From Clostridia bacterium (GTDB lineage Bacteria > Bacillota > Clostridia > Christensenellales > Aristaeellaceae), in contig JAFVVG010000041.1 in NCBI GenBank assembly GCA_017502305.1, positions 1 through 64,000 of the forward strand: a stretch of 64,000 nucleotides of DNA, written 5' to 3'. Each line of letters opens with the position of its first letter. The first letter of the stretch is position 1. The notes beneath the pieces were generated by a model that was not told where the DNA came from, did not search any database, and saw only the letters and a program-made list of their open reading frames with translations. Shown here piece by piece: positions 8,093 through 16,578 of the stretch. The translations under genes were made by a program, and so were the position numbers.

Positions 8093-8881
8093 ATGCGATA
8101 TATTTACCATGCCATGAAGCTGAACCTGAAGAGCATCGCCCAGTACCGCGCCTCCTTCCTGATGCAGAACATCGCCCAGTTCGTCATGGTGGGTGGCGAG
8201 TTCCTGGCCGTGGTGGTGCTGATGACCCGTTTCACTGCCCTGGGCCAGTGGCGGGCAGAAGAAATCATGTTCTTCTGGGGCGTGATGCAGCTCACCTTCG
8301 CCCTGTGCGAATGCCTGGGCCGCGGCATCTCCACCTTTGCCGGCTATGTAGGCAGCGGCGATTTCGATACCATCCTCCTGCGGCCCCGGCCGCTGATGCA
8401 GCAGGTCATCGGCCACCGGCTGGATCCCCGCCGCCTGGGCGGAATGATCGTGGGCGGCGGCGCCATTGCCCTCAGCTGCGTCCGGCTGGGCATCACCTGG
8501 ACGGCGGATAAGCTTGTCCTGACCCTGCTGGCCGCCGCCGGCGGATTCTTCCTGATTCTGGGGCTGTTCCTCATCGAGGCCACGGTGAGCTTCTTCTCCG
8601 TGCGCTCCATCGAAATGGTGAACGTACTGACCTACGGCGGACGCTCCACCTGCCAGTATCCGGTGGACGTCTATCCCCGTCCGCTGCGGATTCTCTTCAC
8701 CTGGGTGGCGCCCTTCGCCCTGAGCATGCACCTGCCCATCAGCCATGTGCTGGGCAAGCCCCTTTTTGACGTACCCATGGCGGTGGTATGGCTCGCACCC
8801 CTGGCCGGACCCCTCTTCTTCCTGCTGATGACCCGTGTGTGGTACATCGGCGTGAAGCACTACCGCTCCACAGGAACATAA
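8093..8881 (+). CDS. ABC-2 type exporter permease, second
   Basis: 262-aa membrane protein with about six hydrophobic segments; the mid segment LVLTLLAAAGGFFLILGLFL (residues ~142-161) is clear. Together with the preceding permease it should form the channel of the exporter. Start ATG 8093 has GGGAGG about 7 bases upstream. Last gene of the operon, followed by a strong terminator. Confidence 0.83.
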   Translation: MRYIYHAMKLNLKSIAQYRASFLMQNIAQFVMVGGEFLAVVVLMTRFTALGQWRAEEIMFFWGVMQLTFALCECLGRGISTFAGYVGSGDFDTILLRPRPLMQQVIGHRLDPRRLGGMIVGGGAIALSCVRLGITWTADKLVLTLLAAAGGFFLILGLFLIEATVSFFSVRSIEMVNVLTYGGRSTCQYPVDVYPRPLRILFTWVAPFALSMHLPISHVLGKPLFDVPMAVVWLAPLAGPLFFLLMTRVWYIGVKHYRSTGT

Positions 8882-8912
8882 AAGAAAGACCTCGCTTTTC
8901 GCATTGCAAAAT

Positions 8913-8938
8913 GCCAGCGTCATCTGACGCTGGCTTTT
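8913..8938. terminator. terminator after the ABC exporter
   Basis: Perfect 10-bp stem GCCAGCGTCA (8913-8922) with TGACGCTGGC (8925-8934) around a 2-base centre, then TTTT. It lies between convergent genes and may act in both directions. Confidence 0.85.
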
Positions 8939-8950
8939 GCTTTCATGATA

Positions 8951-10546
8951 TCATCTTGTACCCTCAGCGGACACGTTGGTAAAGCCAGTGGTTTCGCGGC
9001 TGAGGACAAAATCGCCCGTTGCCACCTCGGCAGAGGACTCCATGCCACGCATACCGCCGCCGCCAAATCCACGGTTCATCTGTGATGCCATGTCCAGCGC
9101 GGCGATATCCACATCCCCCAGGTACTGCCGGATCTGTTCCTCCGTCAGCAGTTCGGTGATGGAAACACCGGTAAGCAGCTTGTTCAGGTCCACGTCCCTG
9201 AGCACCTCGTTCAGGTCGGCATCCTTGAGGATCACATTCAGGTCAAGGCCAGCCATGGCATTGGCTGCCTGCCGCCAGGGGTCTCCCCCGCTCATGGGCG
9301 GATTCGGCATCCCACCGGCGTCGGGCGCGCCGTTCATGCCGCGCATAGGATCAAAGCCGCCCTGGGGCGTCATACCGCCGGGGGCACGCTGGGCCGCGTT
9401 GCCCGCGCCGTGCACCAGCCGCCTGCCCGGCTGGTAAGACGTAATGGTCGTATACAGGCCATTGCGCTGCTGGCCCTGGATGTCACCGCCCAGATACACG
9501 TGGTAGGTTTCTCCATCCTTCAGATCCGGCGTGGAGAAAGCGATGTACATATAATCATTGGGGAAGTCATAGGCGAAAACCGGCGTGCCGGAAGCATCGG
9601 TCACCACCAGAAGGTCGTCGGTGGATTCAGCGAATTCCAGCATCATGAACAGCTGGGCGGAATCCGTTTCAATGGGATCATACATATTACCCGCGCCAAC
9701 GATCACACCGCCGTTGATACTGGAACCCATATCGGAGTCGATGCCGCCATCCTGGCTGGTGGGATGGGCAAGGTTGATTGCCGTGCCGCCGTTGAAGATG
9801 ATCCAGCCGTTGGAATCAATGCCGTCCCCTTCCCCGCCGGGTACGTTTTTGACGGCAGAAAAGACGTAGCCGTCGTTCATGGTCAGGACGCCCACGCCGT
9901 CTTCCGATACATTCAGGGGATCATCGCCGGACTGGATATCCATCACGCCGCCGTTGATGGTCATGTGGCCGAACTTGACCTCTACGCCTTCATTATCAGC
10001 GTCCACCGTCAGGCTGCCGTCGCCCTCAATGCCCAGGGACACCAGCGAGCAGATAGCACCGTCCAGTTTGATGTCCGTTTCCGTCATGCTCGCCGTATGG
10101 CTGCCGGAAACACTGTTTTCGCTGCCCGGAGCCAGTTCAAGGGTTACCGCATAGGTACCGGCGACCCGAGGATCGCGGGCGCTGTATACCGCAATGGCAG
10201 AGGACGTGCGGCAGGTAATATCCGCCCCGTCCAGGATCAGGCGCACATCCGCCTCCGCGTCGGCCCGTACGGCAATCTGCGTATCCATTCCCGTTCCGGA
10301 GATACGATATACGCCGCCGGCGGTAATGGTCACCACACGGTTTTCAAGCCCCTGCAGGCTCTGCGGAACATCGCTGTGGGTTTCCACCTGCCGCACCAGA
10401 TGCACTGAATCGGCAGGATCTTCGCTGATGGCTTCACCGTTCACCAGGATCGTTTCTCCCAGCTGAATAACTATCTGCTCCCCTTCCGCCGCCGCGCAGC
10501 CCAGCAGCATAAGCACGCACAACATCAATGCAAATATCCTTTTCAC
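8951..10546 (-). CDS. exported Cthe_2159-like carbohydrate-binding protein
   Basis: 531-aa secreted protein. Hydrophobic leader (residues 1-19) ends in LLGC, a fair lipobox, so it may be a lipoprotein anchored at Cys17. Residues ~60-370 resemble the Cthe_2159 polysaccharide-binding beta-helix family, with repeated short strands such as LILDGADITC, TINGG and MTMNDGY-like turns. The tail (~385-530) is rich in Gly, Met and Pro followed by a helical stretch of leucine-rich turns. GTG start with AAGGAGG 9 bases upstream. Polysaccharide ligand unknown. Confidence 0.75.
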   Translation of the reverse strand: MKRIFALMLCVLMLLGCAAAEGEQIVIQLGETILVNGEAISEDPADSVHLVRQVETHSDVPQSLQGLENRVVTITAGGVYRISGTGMDTQIAVRADAEADVRLILDGADITCRTSSAIAVYSARDPRVAGTYAVTLELAPGSENSVSGSHTASMTETDIKLDGAICSLVSLGIEGDGSLTVDADNEGVEVKFGHMTINGGVMDIQSGDDPLNVSEDGVGVLTMNDGYVFSAVKNVPGGEGDGIDSNGWIIFNGGTAINLAHPTSQDGGIDSDMGSSINGGVIVGAGNMYDPIETDSAQLFMMLEFAESTDDLLVVTDASGTPVFAYDFPNDYMYIAFSTPDLKDGETYHVYLGGDIQGQQRNGLYTTITSYQPGRRLVHGAGNAAQRAPGGMTPQGGFDPMRGMNGAPDAGGMPNPPMSGGDPWRQAANAMAGLDLNVILKDADLNEVLRDVDLNKLLTGVSITELLTEEQIRQYLGDVDIAALDMASQMNRGFGGGGMRGMESSAEVATGDFVLSRETTGFTNVSAEGTR

Positions 10547-10660
10547 AGCTAACAGCCTCCTTCATCGTTTTGCGCTCCGATACCTGATTCTACCTCAGCA
10601 ATGTGTCGGTCATGTGAGAGAAATGTTAATAAAAACAAAACGATTTTCATACGCTTGACT

Positions 10661-10708
10661 GAAAAAGAAAACGGTGCTCGGAGACAGCATCTTCTCCGCG
10701 CACCGTTT
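10661..10708 (-). terminator. terminator of recO transcript
   Basis: On the minus strand, AAACGGTGC and TCTCCG arms form a long imperfect stem with loop near 10686-10692, followed by TTTTCTTTTT. Confidence 0.75.
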
Positions 10709-10720
10709 GCACAGAAATAT

Positions 10721-11449
10721 TTATTCCTTCGGCAGCATGCTTCCTGCCCTGAGCGGCCGATCCAGCCGGCTTTCCACAAAGCCCCGCAGCAGGGTGAAGG
10801 GCGCGTAGCGGTCCGGCTCATTGACCCAGGCCGAAGCGCCTGTTTCCAGGGCGCGGCGCATCCATCTGACCTGGGCCACAGAAACAGCTGTCTGGCCCTG
10901 GATGTGGCATTCGTGGCAGCACAAGCCGCCCTCTTCCTGGTCAAAATACACCTGCTCGCCTTCCGTCAGGCGCTTGCCGCATTGCACGCAGTGATTCAGC
11001 CTGGGCTTGGTGCCCTGGCAGGCCGAGTAGTGCAGCAGGAAACCTGCCAGGAGCGGCTTCCATTCCTGGTCGGAAAAGGTAAGCCGGCTCAGCGTATGCA
11101 GAAGCAGCATGAACAATTCCTGGTCCGGCTCTCCCGGCTGCACTGCCGCCTCCGCCAGGTTCAACAGGTAGACGCCACAGGCCAGGCGGTCGAAATCGGC
11201 ACGCAGGGGATAAAAGGTTTCGATCAGCACGGCGGAGGTCACCGTCATGCGGCCGCCCCGTTCATAGCATTCAAAATCCCCCAGGGCAAAAAGCTCGCTG
11301 GCGTTCAGCAGGGGGGATTTGGGCCGCCTGCACCCCCGGGCCAGGGCCTCGATGCGCCCCCGGGTAGGGCTGAACAGGGTCAGCATGCGGTCATTATCAC
11401 GGTAATTGGCATAGCGCAGCACGATAGCCGTGTGTTCCGTCTGCCGCAT
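10721..11449 (-). CDS. recO: DNA repair protein RecO
   Basis: Recombination mediator that helps load RecA on SSB-coated DNA in the RecFOR pathway. 242 aa with an N-terminal OB fold (residues 1-80) and a C4 zinc site, CVQCGK at ~150 and CCHEC at ~173. Normal length. It follows the GerMN gene by 55 bases and is the last gene before a terminator, so alkZ-like, gerM-like and recO may share a transcript. Confidence 0.93.
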   Translation of the reverse strand: MRQTEHTAIVLRYANYRDNDRMLTLFSPTRGRIEALARGCRRPKSPLLNASELFALGDFECYERGGRMTVTSAVLIETFYPLRADFDRLACGVYLLNLAEAAVQPGEPDQELFMLLLHTLSRLTFSDQEWKPLLAGFLLHYSACQGTKPRLNHCVQCGKRLTEGEQVYFDQEEGGLCCHECHIQGQTAVSVAQVRWMRRALETGASAWVNEPDRYAPFTLLRGFVESRLDRPLRAGSMLPKE

Positions 11450-11504
11450 GGGCGCACCTCCTCTTCTGTGTATTGCATTCGCCCCGGAAGGCGTTGTTTC
11501 CTGC

Positions 11505-12539
11505 TTAGTCGATCTCGATCACGCCCGGATACTGGGCCATCACTTCGCTGGCTTCGTTCAGGAAGGTAGTGGCTGCCTCCGGCGCGGGGGTATAGGGCTG
11601 GCCGTCCACCAGGATTTCCACCTTCTTCACCCCGGGGAACTGGCTGGCGGTGAACAGCACCGCCCGAACAGCCTGGTGTCCGCCGTCGTCCTGCTGGGCG
11701 ATGTTGATAAACTCCTGTGTAAAGTCAATGGTAGCGGTGCCGTTTTTCACCTTCACGGATTTCACACCGCAGCCCTTGGGCAGGGGATGCTCCAGACCGC
11801 TGTCTGTCCTGGGGCCCTTGGCCAGTTCCAGAATGGCGGTGGAAATATCCGCCGGGGAGAACACCGTGCGGCTCACCGGCACCAGCAGCCGTCCGCTGGC
11901 GGAGGGGAAGTACAGCTGCACCTGATCAGCATAGCCGCCGGCCATGGTAGTCACGCTCTCCAGGTTCACCGTATCGGCAGTGAAAACGCCGCTGACGTCG
12001 GTGCCGTGGGTCAGCTTGCTGCGTTTCTGCCCATCAAAGAGGAAGGAAACCTCCTCCACGGTGTCAAAGCCGCACAGGGCCGCCGCCGCGCCGTGCACCA
12101 TAAGCAGCTCCTCCTCGGCGGAAGCACAGTTCAGGGCCTCCTTGCTCATGTCCAGCCGGGCCTTGCCATCGGCGATGTCCAGGTCGAAGGTCACGCCCTC
12201 GGGGATCACATTGGTCAATCCCATACGGGCAGCCGCCAGGTCGTTCTGGCTAGATTTCACCATCAGCGCCAGGGTTGCCTTAGCCACGCCATCCTGCCTG
12301 GGCACCTGCCGGGTTACCGGCACCAGATAGCCGTCCCCATCCTCATACCAGCAAACGGTGGACTGCATTTCCACATCCGCCGCGCCCACAGAGGTCTCCG
12401 CCACCACAGGCGGCGCCTCCTCATAGATCATCTGCACCTGGGTTTCTCCGCCGCCCCGAAGGGCCAGCGCCACCACCAGCGCCGCAGCGCCTACCATCAG
12501 AACCCGTTCAAGGTCCGCCCGTTTCACATTCAGCTTCAC
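11505..12539 (-). CDS. GerMN-domain membrane protein
   Basis: 344-aa protein with one N-terminal membrane helix (about residues 15-30, VLMVGAAALVVALAL) and two extracytoplasmic GerMN domains (about 60-185 and 195-320). Such domains occur in GerM and lipoprotein LpqB and are linked to spore envelope or cell-wall work. I place the start at GTG 12539 because GAGGAGG lies 8 bases upstream; the longer frame begins with TTG at 12572 and lacks a site. The exact role is unknown. Confidence 0.8.
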   Translation of the reverse strand: MKLNVKRADLERVLMVGAAALVVALALRGGGETQVQMIYEEAPPVVAETSVGAADVEMQSTVCWYEDGDGYLVPVTRQVPRQDGVAKATLALMVKSSQNDLAAARMGLTNVIPEGVTFDLDIADGKARLDMSKEALNCASAEEELLMVHGAAAALCGFDTVEEVSFLFDGQKRSKLTHGTDVSGVFTADTVNLESVTTMAGGYADQVQLYFPSASGRLLVPVSRTVFSPADISTAILELAKGPRTDSGLEHPLPKGCGVKSVKVKNGTATIDFTQEFINIAQQDDGGHQAVRAVLFTASQFPGVKKVEILVDGQPYTPAPEAATTFLNEASEVMAQYPGVIEID

Positions 12540-12601
12540 CGCTTCTGCCTCCTCGCATGTTGGTTGAGACAACCTATGTGAAAAGGCCGCGGAATATGCT
12601 A

Positions 12602-13624
12602 TTACACTTCTATATCCACCCGGGGCCAGTATTCCCGGCCCGCGCGAAGGATCAGCTGCTGATCCTTCTTTGTGATCTTTTCAAACAGAGTCACCTTTGC
12701 GCCCTGCTTGTCCTGCTTCCATTTGCCCACAACCCGGCCATGGAGCAGCACCGGCGGCAGCACAATGCCCGCCAGGTTGAAAATCCCACGCAGGTGCTCC
12801 GCCGGCAGGAAGGGGTTATCCTCCTTGCGATAGCCCAGCATCAGCTGGTCAAACCCCGCCAGAAACAAGCATTCCGGCACCTCGGCGTCCACCGTTTCGC
12901 CGGGGATATGGAAATACTCCCGGCCCTCGCACACAAAGCTTTCCACCGGCAGTTTCCGTAGCCACGCCCGGATGTCCTTCTGGGGCAGGCGGAAGAAATA
13001 CGCCGCGTCCCGCAGGGTAGCCGGGCCGTAGTGGGCGAAGTACCGCTGCCCCAATTTCAGCCAGGCTTCGTCTTCAGGCAGGGGCTCGAAGCGCGGACAC
13101 AGCCGGTATGCCTTCTCCTGCTGAACTTTATGGCAGATCACACCCATCTGGGCCAATTCGCCGATCACACCGCCCCAGCCGCTGAAAAGCACCTGCTCTT
13201 CCTGCTCCGTCATCCCCGCCTCACGGCAAATGCGGCGCAGCTCTTCCCGTCCGTCCACACCCTCTGCAATGTTTTCCGCCACCAGGTGCGCGAAATGCCT
13301 CTCCCTTTCCGGCGGCAGCGCATGCCCGCGGCCCTTCAGCCATTGATACCAGCCGCTTTCGCACACGTCCTCCGCCGTGCCCTTCCTGCGGATATACAAG
13401 GGCAGATCTTTTTCCGGGATCAGGTGCACCGTTCCCCGCAGCGTCCAGGTTTTCACCAGGCCTTCCGTCTCGTCGGAGCCGGTGCGGATGCGCAGCCCAT
13501 GCAGCGCCGCGCCCAGAAACTGTGCCTGAATGCCGCATAAGTTCCCAGCCACCGTAACAGCATCCGCCTTTTCCAGCAAATACTGCCCGGCAAGCCGCCT
13601 TCGCTTGATTTCCTGCAGATCCAT
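12602..13624 (-). CDS. AlkZ/YcaQ-like HTH_42 DNA glycosylase
   Basis: 340-aa winged-helix protein of the HTH_42 family, whose known members AlkZ and YcaQ unhook bulky or crosslinked bases from DNA. The catalytic QxQ motif is present as GIQAQ (Gln33 and Gln35), the AlkZ form rather than the QxD form of YcaQ. ATG 13624 is preceded by GGGAGG at 8 bases. The functional link to recO downstream (DNA repair) is inference. Confidence 0.8.
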   Translation of the reverse strand: MDLQEIKRRRLAGQYLLEKADAVTVAGNLCGIQAQFLGAALHGLRIRTGSDETEGLVKTWTLRGTVHLIPEKDLPLYIRRKGTAEDVCESGWYQWLKGRGHALPPERERHFAHLVAENIAEGVDGREELRRICREAGMTEQEEQVLFSGWGGVIGELAQMGVICHKVQQEKAYRLCPRFEPLPEDEAWLKLGQRYFAHYGPATLRDAAYFFRLPQKDIRAWLRKLPVESFVCEGREYFHIPGETVDAEVPECLFLAGFDQLMLGYRKEDNPFLPAEHLRGIFNLAGIVLPPVLLHGRVVGKWKQDKQGAKVTLFEKITKKDQQLILRAGREYWPRVDIEV

Positions 13625-13683
13625 GCCACGCACCTCCCCCACCAGTATAGCCTGCCCCGCCCTTCCCCGCAAGCGAACGCCAC

Positions 13684-13709
13684 AAAAAAAGTGGCCCCAA
13701 AGGCCACTT
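13684..13709 (-). terminator. terminator of the coat-protein transcript
   Basis: On the minus strand, GTGGCC (13707-13702) pairs with GGCCAC (13696-13691), extended by AAG/CTT, followed by seven T (13690-13684). It closes the eight-hairpin 3' region. Confidence 0.85.
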
Positions 13710-13940
13710 CAAAGTATCGACAAAGTGCTGAAGGCACTTTGTCGAGGCATTGCACTCACTCACCGGTCGAACAGCAAGCTGTTCGACCGGACGTTCATTC
13801 GTGTAAGGAAGCTTTTCCTGATGGAAAAGCGCGAAAATCGCCGCACATGTCGCCGATTTTCGATGGAGAGTCGAAGGGCTTACGAGCCCTCCGACGCCTC
13901 CCGGAGGATAGATGGTCTGAAGCTGCCCAAAGGCCGCTTC
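13689..13940 (-). repeat. row of eight consecutive hairpins in the 3' UTR of the coat gene
   Basis: Between the stop at 13950 and the terminator there is no gene but a chain of inverted repeats: 13689-13709; 13717-13745 (12-bp perfect, TCGACAAAGTGC); 13763-13790 (12-bp perfect, CCGGTCGAACAG); 13811-13830 (GCTTTTCC); 13832-13862 (CGAAAATCG); 13870-13895 (GTCG and AGGGCT arms, one mismatch); 13897-13907 (weak); 13919-13940 (GAAGC and GCC arms). Loops are mostly 4-5 bases. The RNA would be almost fully helical. Function unknown. Confidence 0.8.
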
Positions 13941-13949
13941 GCTGATGTC

Positions 13950-14414
13950 TCAGGCATACATGCCGTTTCGCGCCATGTAGGCGTAGATCATCTCGCCGTG
14001 CTGCTGTTCTTCCTTCTGCAGATGATTGAGCACATCCCGCGCCTGGGGGCTGCGGAATTCAAAGATGCTGGTATCGTAAACGCTGCTCACGTGCTTTTCC
14101 ATGCCCAGGGCGTCCTGGTAGAGATAAGCGTCTGCCGCCTTGTCCTGGGACTGCTGCTGGCCGTAAGCCGGGGCCTGCCCCGTGGAAGTCTGCTGCTGGC
14201 CGCCGCCCTGCTGGTTCATCTGGGGGATGGTGCCGTTGATCATCTGGGTCACGGTCTGCTCGTGCTGCTGCTCTGTCTGCTGGATCTGGCTGAAGAGCTG
14301 CTTCAGCTGGGGATCGACAGCCTGCTGGGCATACTTGCCGTATTTCTCAATGCACAGCTTCTCTTGGGATTTCAGTTCTTCCAGGAGAGACGCTTCTTTT
14401 TGCGTCCACATCAT
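13950..14414 (-). CDS. CotF-like spore coat protein
   Basis: 154-aa ferritin-like helical protein. Two helical halves (residues ~5-65 and ~90-150) with EKxxxxxYxxxA and KEEQQHGE-type heptads, separated by a Gln/Gly-rich linker (~66-90, with several QQ pairs). This matches the CotF family of coat proteins, so expression in the mother cell during sporulation is likely. It starts 42 bases after the stop of the MATE gene. The 3' UTR is unusually long and structured. Confidence 0.85.
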   Translation of the reverse strand: MMWTQKEASLLEELKSQEKLCIEKYGKYAQQAVDPQLKQLFSQIQQTEQQHEQTVTQMINGTIPQMNQQGGGQQQTSTGQAPAYGQQQSQDKAADAYLYQDALGMEKHVSSVYDTSIFEFRSPQARDVLNHLQKEEQQHGEMIYAYMARNGMYA

Positions 14415-14456
14415 ATTGCATCACCTCGCTGGCAGTATGGCCCAGCAGAGGAGCAT

Positions 14457-15851
14457 TTATACTTCGCTGACTTCGTTCACCACATTGTTGGCCCAGAAAT
14501 CGCTCCTGAGCATCAGCGCGCCGATGACCACCTTCACAACGTCGATAAACTGGACAGCCACGTAGATCCACAGAACCGGCAGCTGGGTAAAGTGGCACAG
14601 GGAAAAGGCCAGCGTCACCGGCACCACCCAGGTATACACGCAGTCAAACAGAAAGGTGATCACGGTTTTTCCGCCGGAGCGGATGGTGAAATACACCACA
14701 TGCACAAAGGCATGGATGGGCAGCGAAAGGCCAGCCACGATAATGAGCTGCCGGGTCATCTCCCGCACGTTGTCCTCGATATTGTACATCAGCGGGATGA
14801 GCCCCGAGCACAGGATCAGCAGCGTGCCCATGATGATATGCATGCATACCGTGAGGAACACCAGCTTCCGGTCCACGTCCCGGGCGCCTTCCTTGTCGCC
14901 GGCGCCAAGCTTCTGACCCACCATGATGGCCACGGCGCTGCCCATGGCAAACATCACCACACAGAACAGGTTCCAGGCCGTGCCGGTGATGTTGATGGCT
15001 GCCACCGCGGAAAGGCCGCGGGTGGAATAGCTCTGGTTGATGAAGGTCATGCCCAGGGACCACAGCACTTCGTTGAGCATCAGAGGCGTGCCGGTAACGG
15101 CGATCTTCTTCAGCAGGCCGCCGTCAATATGCAGGCTGCGGTAAGCGCCGTGCAGGAAGCGGTACTTCTCCGGGTGCCGGTGGGCATGGCACAGCACATA
15201 CACCATCTCCACATAGCGGGAGATCACCGTAGCCAGGGCCGCGCCGGAAACGCCCATGCGGGGGAAGCCAAAGTGGCCGAAGATCAGCACATAGTTCAGC
15301 ACCAGGTTCAAAAGAATGGCGATCACGCTGGCGATCATGGGCGCCATGGTTTCGCCGGTTTCCCGCAGGCTGCTGACATAGGACTGCACCACCATAAAGG
15401 GGAAGAATCCCCACAGCATAATGTGCAGATAGTTCAAGCCCTCACACAGCGCCAGCTCCGTGGAACCACCGTCGGTTTCGCCCTTCAGGAACAGGCCGAT
15501 GAAAAACTCGCCGCACACCGTCAGAAGCAGCGTACCGGCGATGGTCAGCACCACGCCGAAGATGATCTTGAAGCGGAAGGTATCCCGCATGCCCTTCATA
15601 TCGCCCTTGCCAAAGAACTGGGCGCCGAAGATGGACGCGCCGCTGAGCCCGCCGAAGAGACTCAGGTTGAACACCATAAAGATCTGGTTCACCACCGCCA
15701 CCGCGCTGATGGACTCAGTACCCAGGCCGCCTACCATCACATTATCCAGCAGGTTCACAAAGCTGGTAATGGCTTGCTGGATCACCAGGGGAATGGCCAG
15801 GGCCAGCACGGCCTTGTAGAAGTTCTTATCGCCGATGTAACGCTTGAACAT
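14457..15851 (-). CDS. MATE-family efflux transporter
   Basis: 464-aa inner-membrane transporter with about 12 helices, probably exporting cationic compounds by sodium or proton antiport. N-terminal half begins ALAIPLVIQQAITSFVNLLDN, typical of the family, and the VGGLGTESISAVAVVNQ segment near residue 45 is well conserved. ATG 15851 has AAGGAGG at 8 bases; the longer frame to 15878 lacks a site. A second MATE gene is at 56209-57573. Substrate unknown. Confidence 0.88.
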   Translation of the reverse strand: MFKRYIGDKNFYKAVLALAIPLVIQQAITSFVNLLDNVMVGGLGTESISAVAVVNQIFMVFNLSLFGGLSGASIFGAQFFGKGDMKGMRDTFRFKIIFGVVLTIAGTLLLTVCGEFFIGLFLKGETDGGSTELALCEGLNYLHIMLWGFFPFMVVQSYVSSLRETGETMAPMIASVIAILLNLVLNYVLIFGHFGFPRMGVSGAALATVISRYVEMVYVLCHAHRHPEKYRFLHGAYRSLHIDGGLLKKIAVTGTPLMLNEVLWSLGMTFINQSYSTRGLSAVAAINITGTAWNLFCVVMFAMGSAVAIMVGQKLGAGDKEGARDVDRKLVFLTVCMHIIMGTLLILCSGLIPLMYNIEDNVREMTRQLIIVAGLSLPIHAFVHVVYFTIRSGGKTVITFLFDCVYTWVVPVTLAFSLCHFTQLPVLWIYVAVQFIDVVKVVIGALMLRSDFWANNVVNEVSEV

Positions 15852-15882
15852 CAGTTTATCCTCCTTGAATCGTAACATTTCT

Positions 15883-15910
15883 ATTGTACATCAGCGTCCC
15901 GGAAAGTCAA
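15883..15910 (-). promoter_or_regulatory. sigma-A promoter of the MATE gene
   Basis: TTGACT (15910-15905), 16-base spacer, TACAAT (15888-15883), about 30 bases downstream of the zinc-ribbon terminator. Confidence 0.6.
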
Positions 15911-15938
15911 GAGCCGCGCAGCTTTCCGGGCAAAACAA

Positions 15939-15966
15939 AAAGATGGCTTCAAGGAAGCCATCTTTT
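15939..15966 (-). terminator. terminator of the zinc-ribbon gene
   Basis: Near-symmetric hairpin with arms AAGATGGCTTC and GAAGCCATCTT and T-runs on both strands. Confidence 0.85.
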
Positions 15967-15981
15967 TGAAAGCGCAGCGTC

Positions 15982-16263
15982 TCAACCACGACGCGCCGCA
16001 AAGCACTCGCTGCAGTACACAGGACGGTCTTCACGGGGAAGGAAAGGAACCTGGGTGGGCTTACCGCACTCGGCGCACACGGCGTCGTGCATCTCGCGGG
16101 GAGCGCCAGCAGCAGGGCGATTGGCCTTGCGGGCCTGACGGCAGGCACGGCAGCGGGTGGGCTCGTTCTGGAATCCCTTTTCGGCGTAGAATTCCTGCTC
16201 ACCGGCGGTGAAAACGAACTCAGCACCACAGTCTTTGCATACCAGCGTCTTGTCTTCGTACAT
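15982..16263 (-). CDS. small zinc-ribbon protein (zf-trcl type)
   Basis: 93-aa basic protein with two zinc knuckles: CKDCG (residues 9-13) with CRACR (38-42), and CAECGK (63-68) with CSECF (84-88). It matches the short probable zinc-binding proteins found in many Firmicutes, role unknown. ATG 16263 has AGGGGG 9 bases upstream. The gene sits behind a roughly 240-nt structured transcript segment with its own consensus promoter. Confidence 0.8.
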   Translation of the reverse strand: MYEDKTLVCKDCGAEFVFTAGEQEFYAEKGFQNEPTRCRACRQARKANRPAAGAPREMHDAVCAECGKPTQVPFLPREDRPVYCSECFAARRG

Positions 16264-16269
16264 GGTTAG

Positions 16270-16512
16270 GAACCCCCTGAATAGTTAAGAATAGGCGAAT
16301 TCTCCGGCTGACCTGGTTTTTGACCCCACACCCGCCGTCTGGAAGGTAGCTCAACGTATCTTGACGCCCTCACGCACTTCTCTCGGAGTCGTTGCTCCGG
16401 ACGGACTTACTTCTAAACCGCACCATGCTCAGCGCCGCTTTGGACGCCTTACGTGGACCGCTTTGCCTGCGACTGGCATCGGCTTGCAACCACAGACCCG
16501 AAGGATTCAACC
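16270..16512 (-). ncRNA. candidate structured RNA or long 5' leader, class not identified
   Basis: No ORF fits here, yet a near-perfect promoter (16519-16547) would start an RNA at about 16512 on the minus strand. The sequence is GC-rich and foldable: CGGAG/CTCCG hairpin (16400-16384), enclosed by CCGTC with GACGG (16404-16400 and about 16340), and a purine-rich conserved-looking end GGGGTCAAAAACCAGGTCAG (16326-16307). No terminator separates it from the zinc-ribbon gene. raiA RNA is a class worth testing, but I cannot confirm it by eye. Confidence 0.5.
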
Positions 16513-16518
16513 GCGCTC

Positions 16519-16547
16519 ATTATAGTCCTGTTTGCAAAAAATAGCAA
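16519..16547 (-). promoter_or_regulatory. sigma-A promoter of the structured RNA and zinc-ribbon gene
   Basis: TTGCTA (16547-16542), 17-base spacer, TATAAT (16524-16519). Confidence 0.8.
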
Positions 16548-16578
16548 GCAATTTTTTCTTTTCCGGCAAAAAAGCGTG

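Noticed and set aside
13530..15875. 781-residue open frame opposite the MATE and coat genes
   Set aside because: Antisense of two well-supported genes and the hairpin region; His/Gln-rich composition typical of shadow frames.
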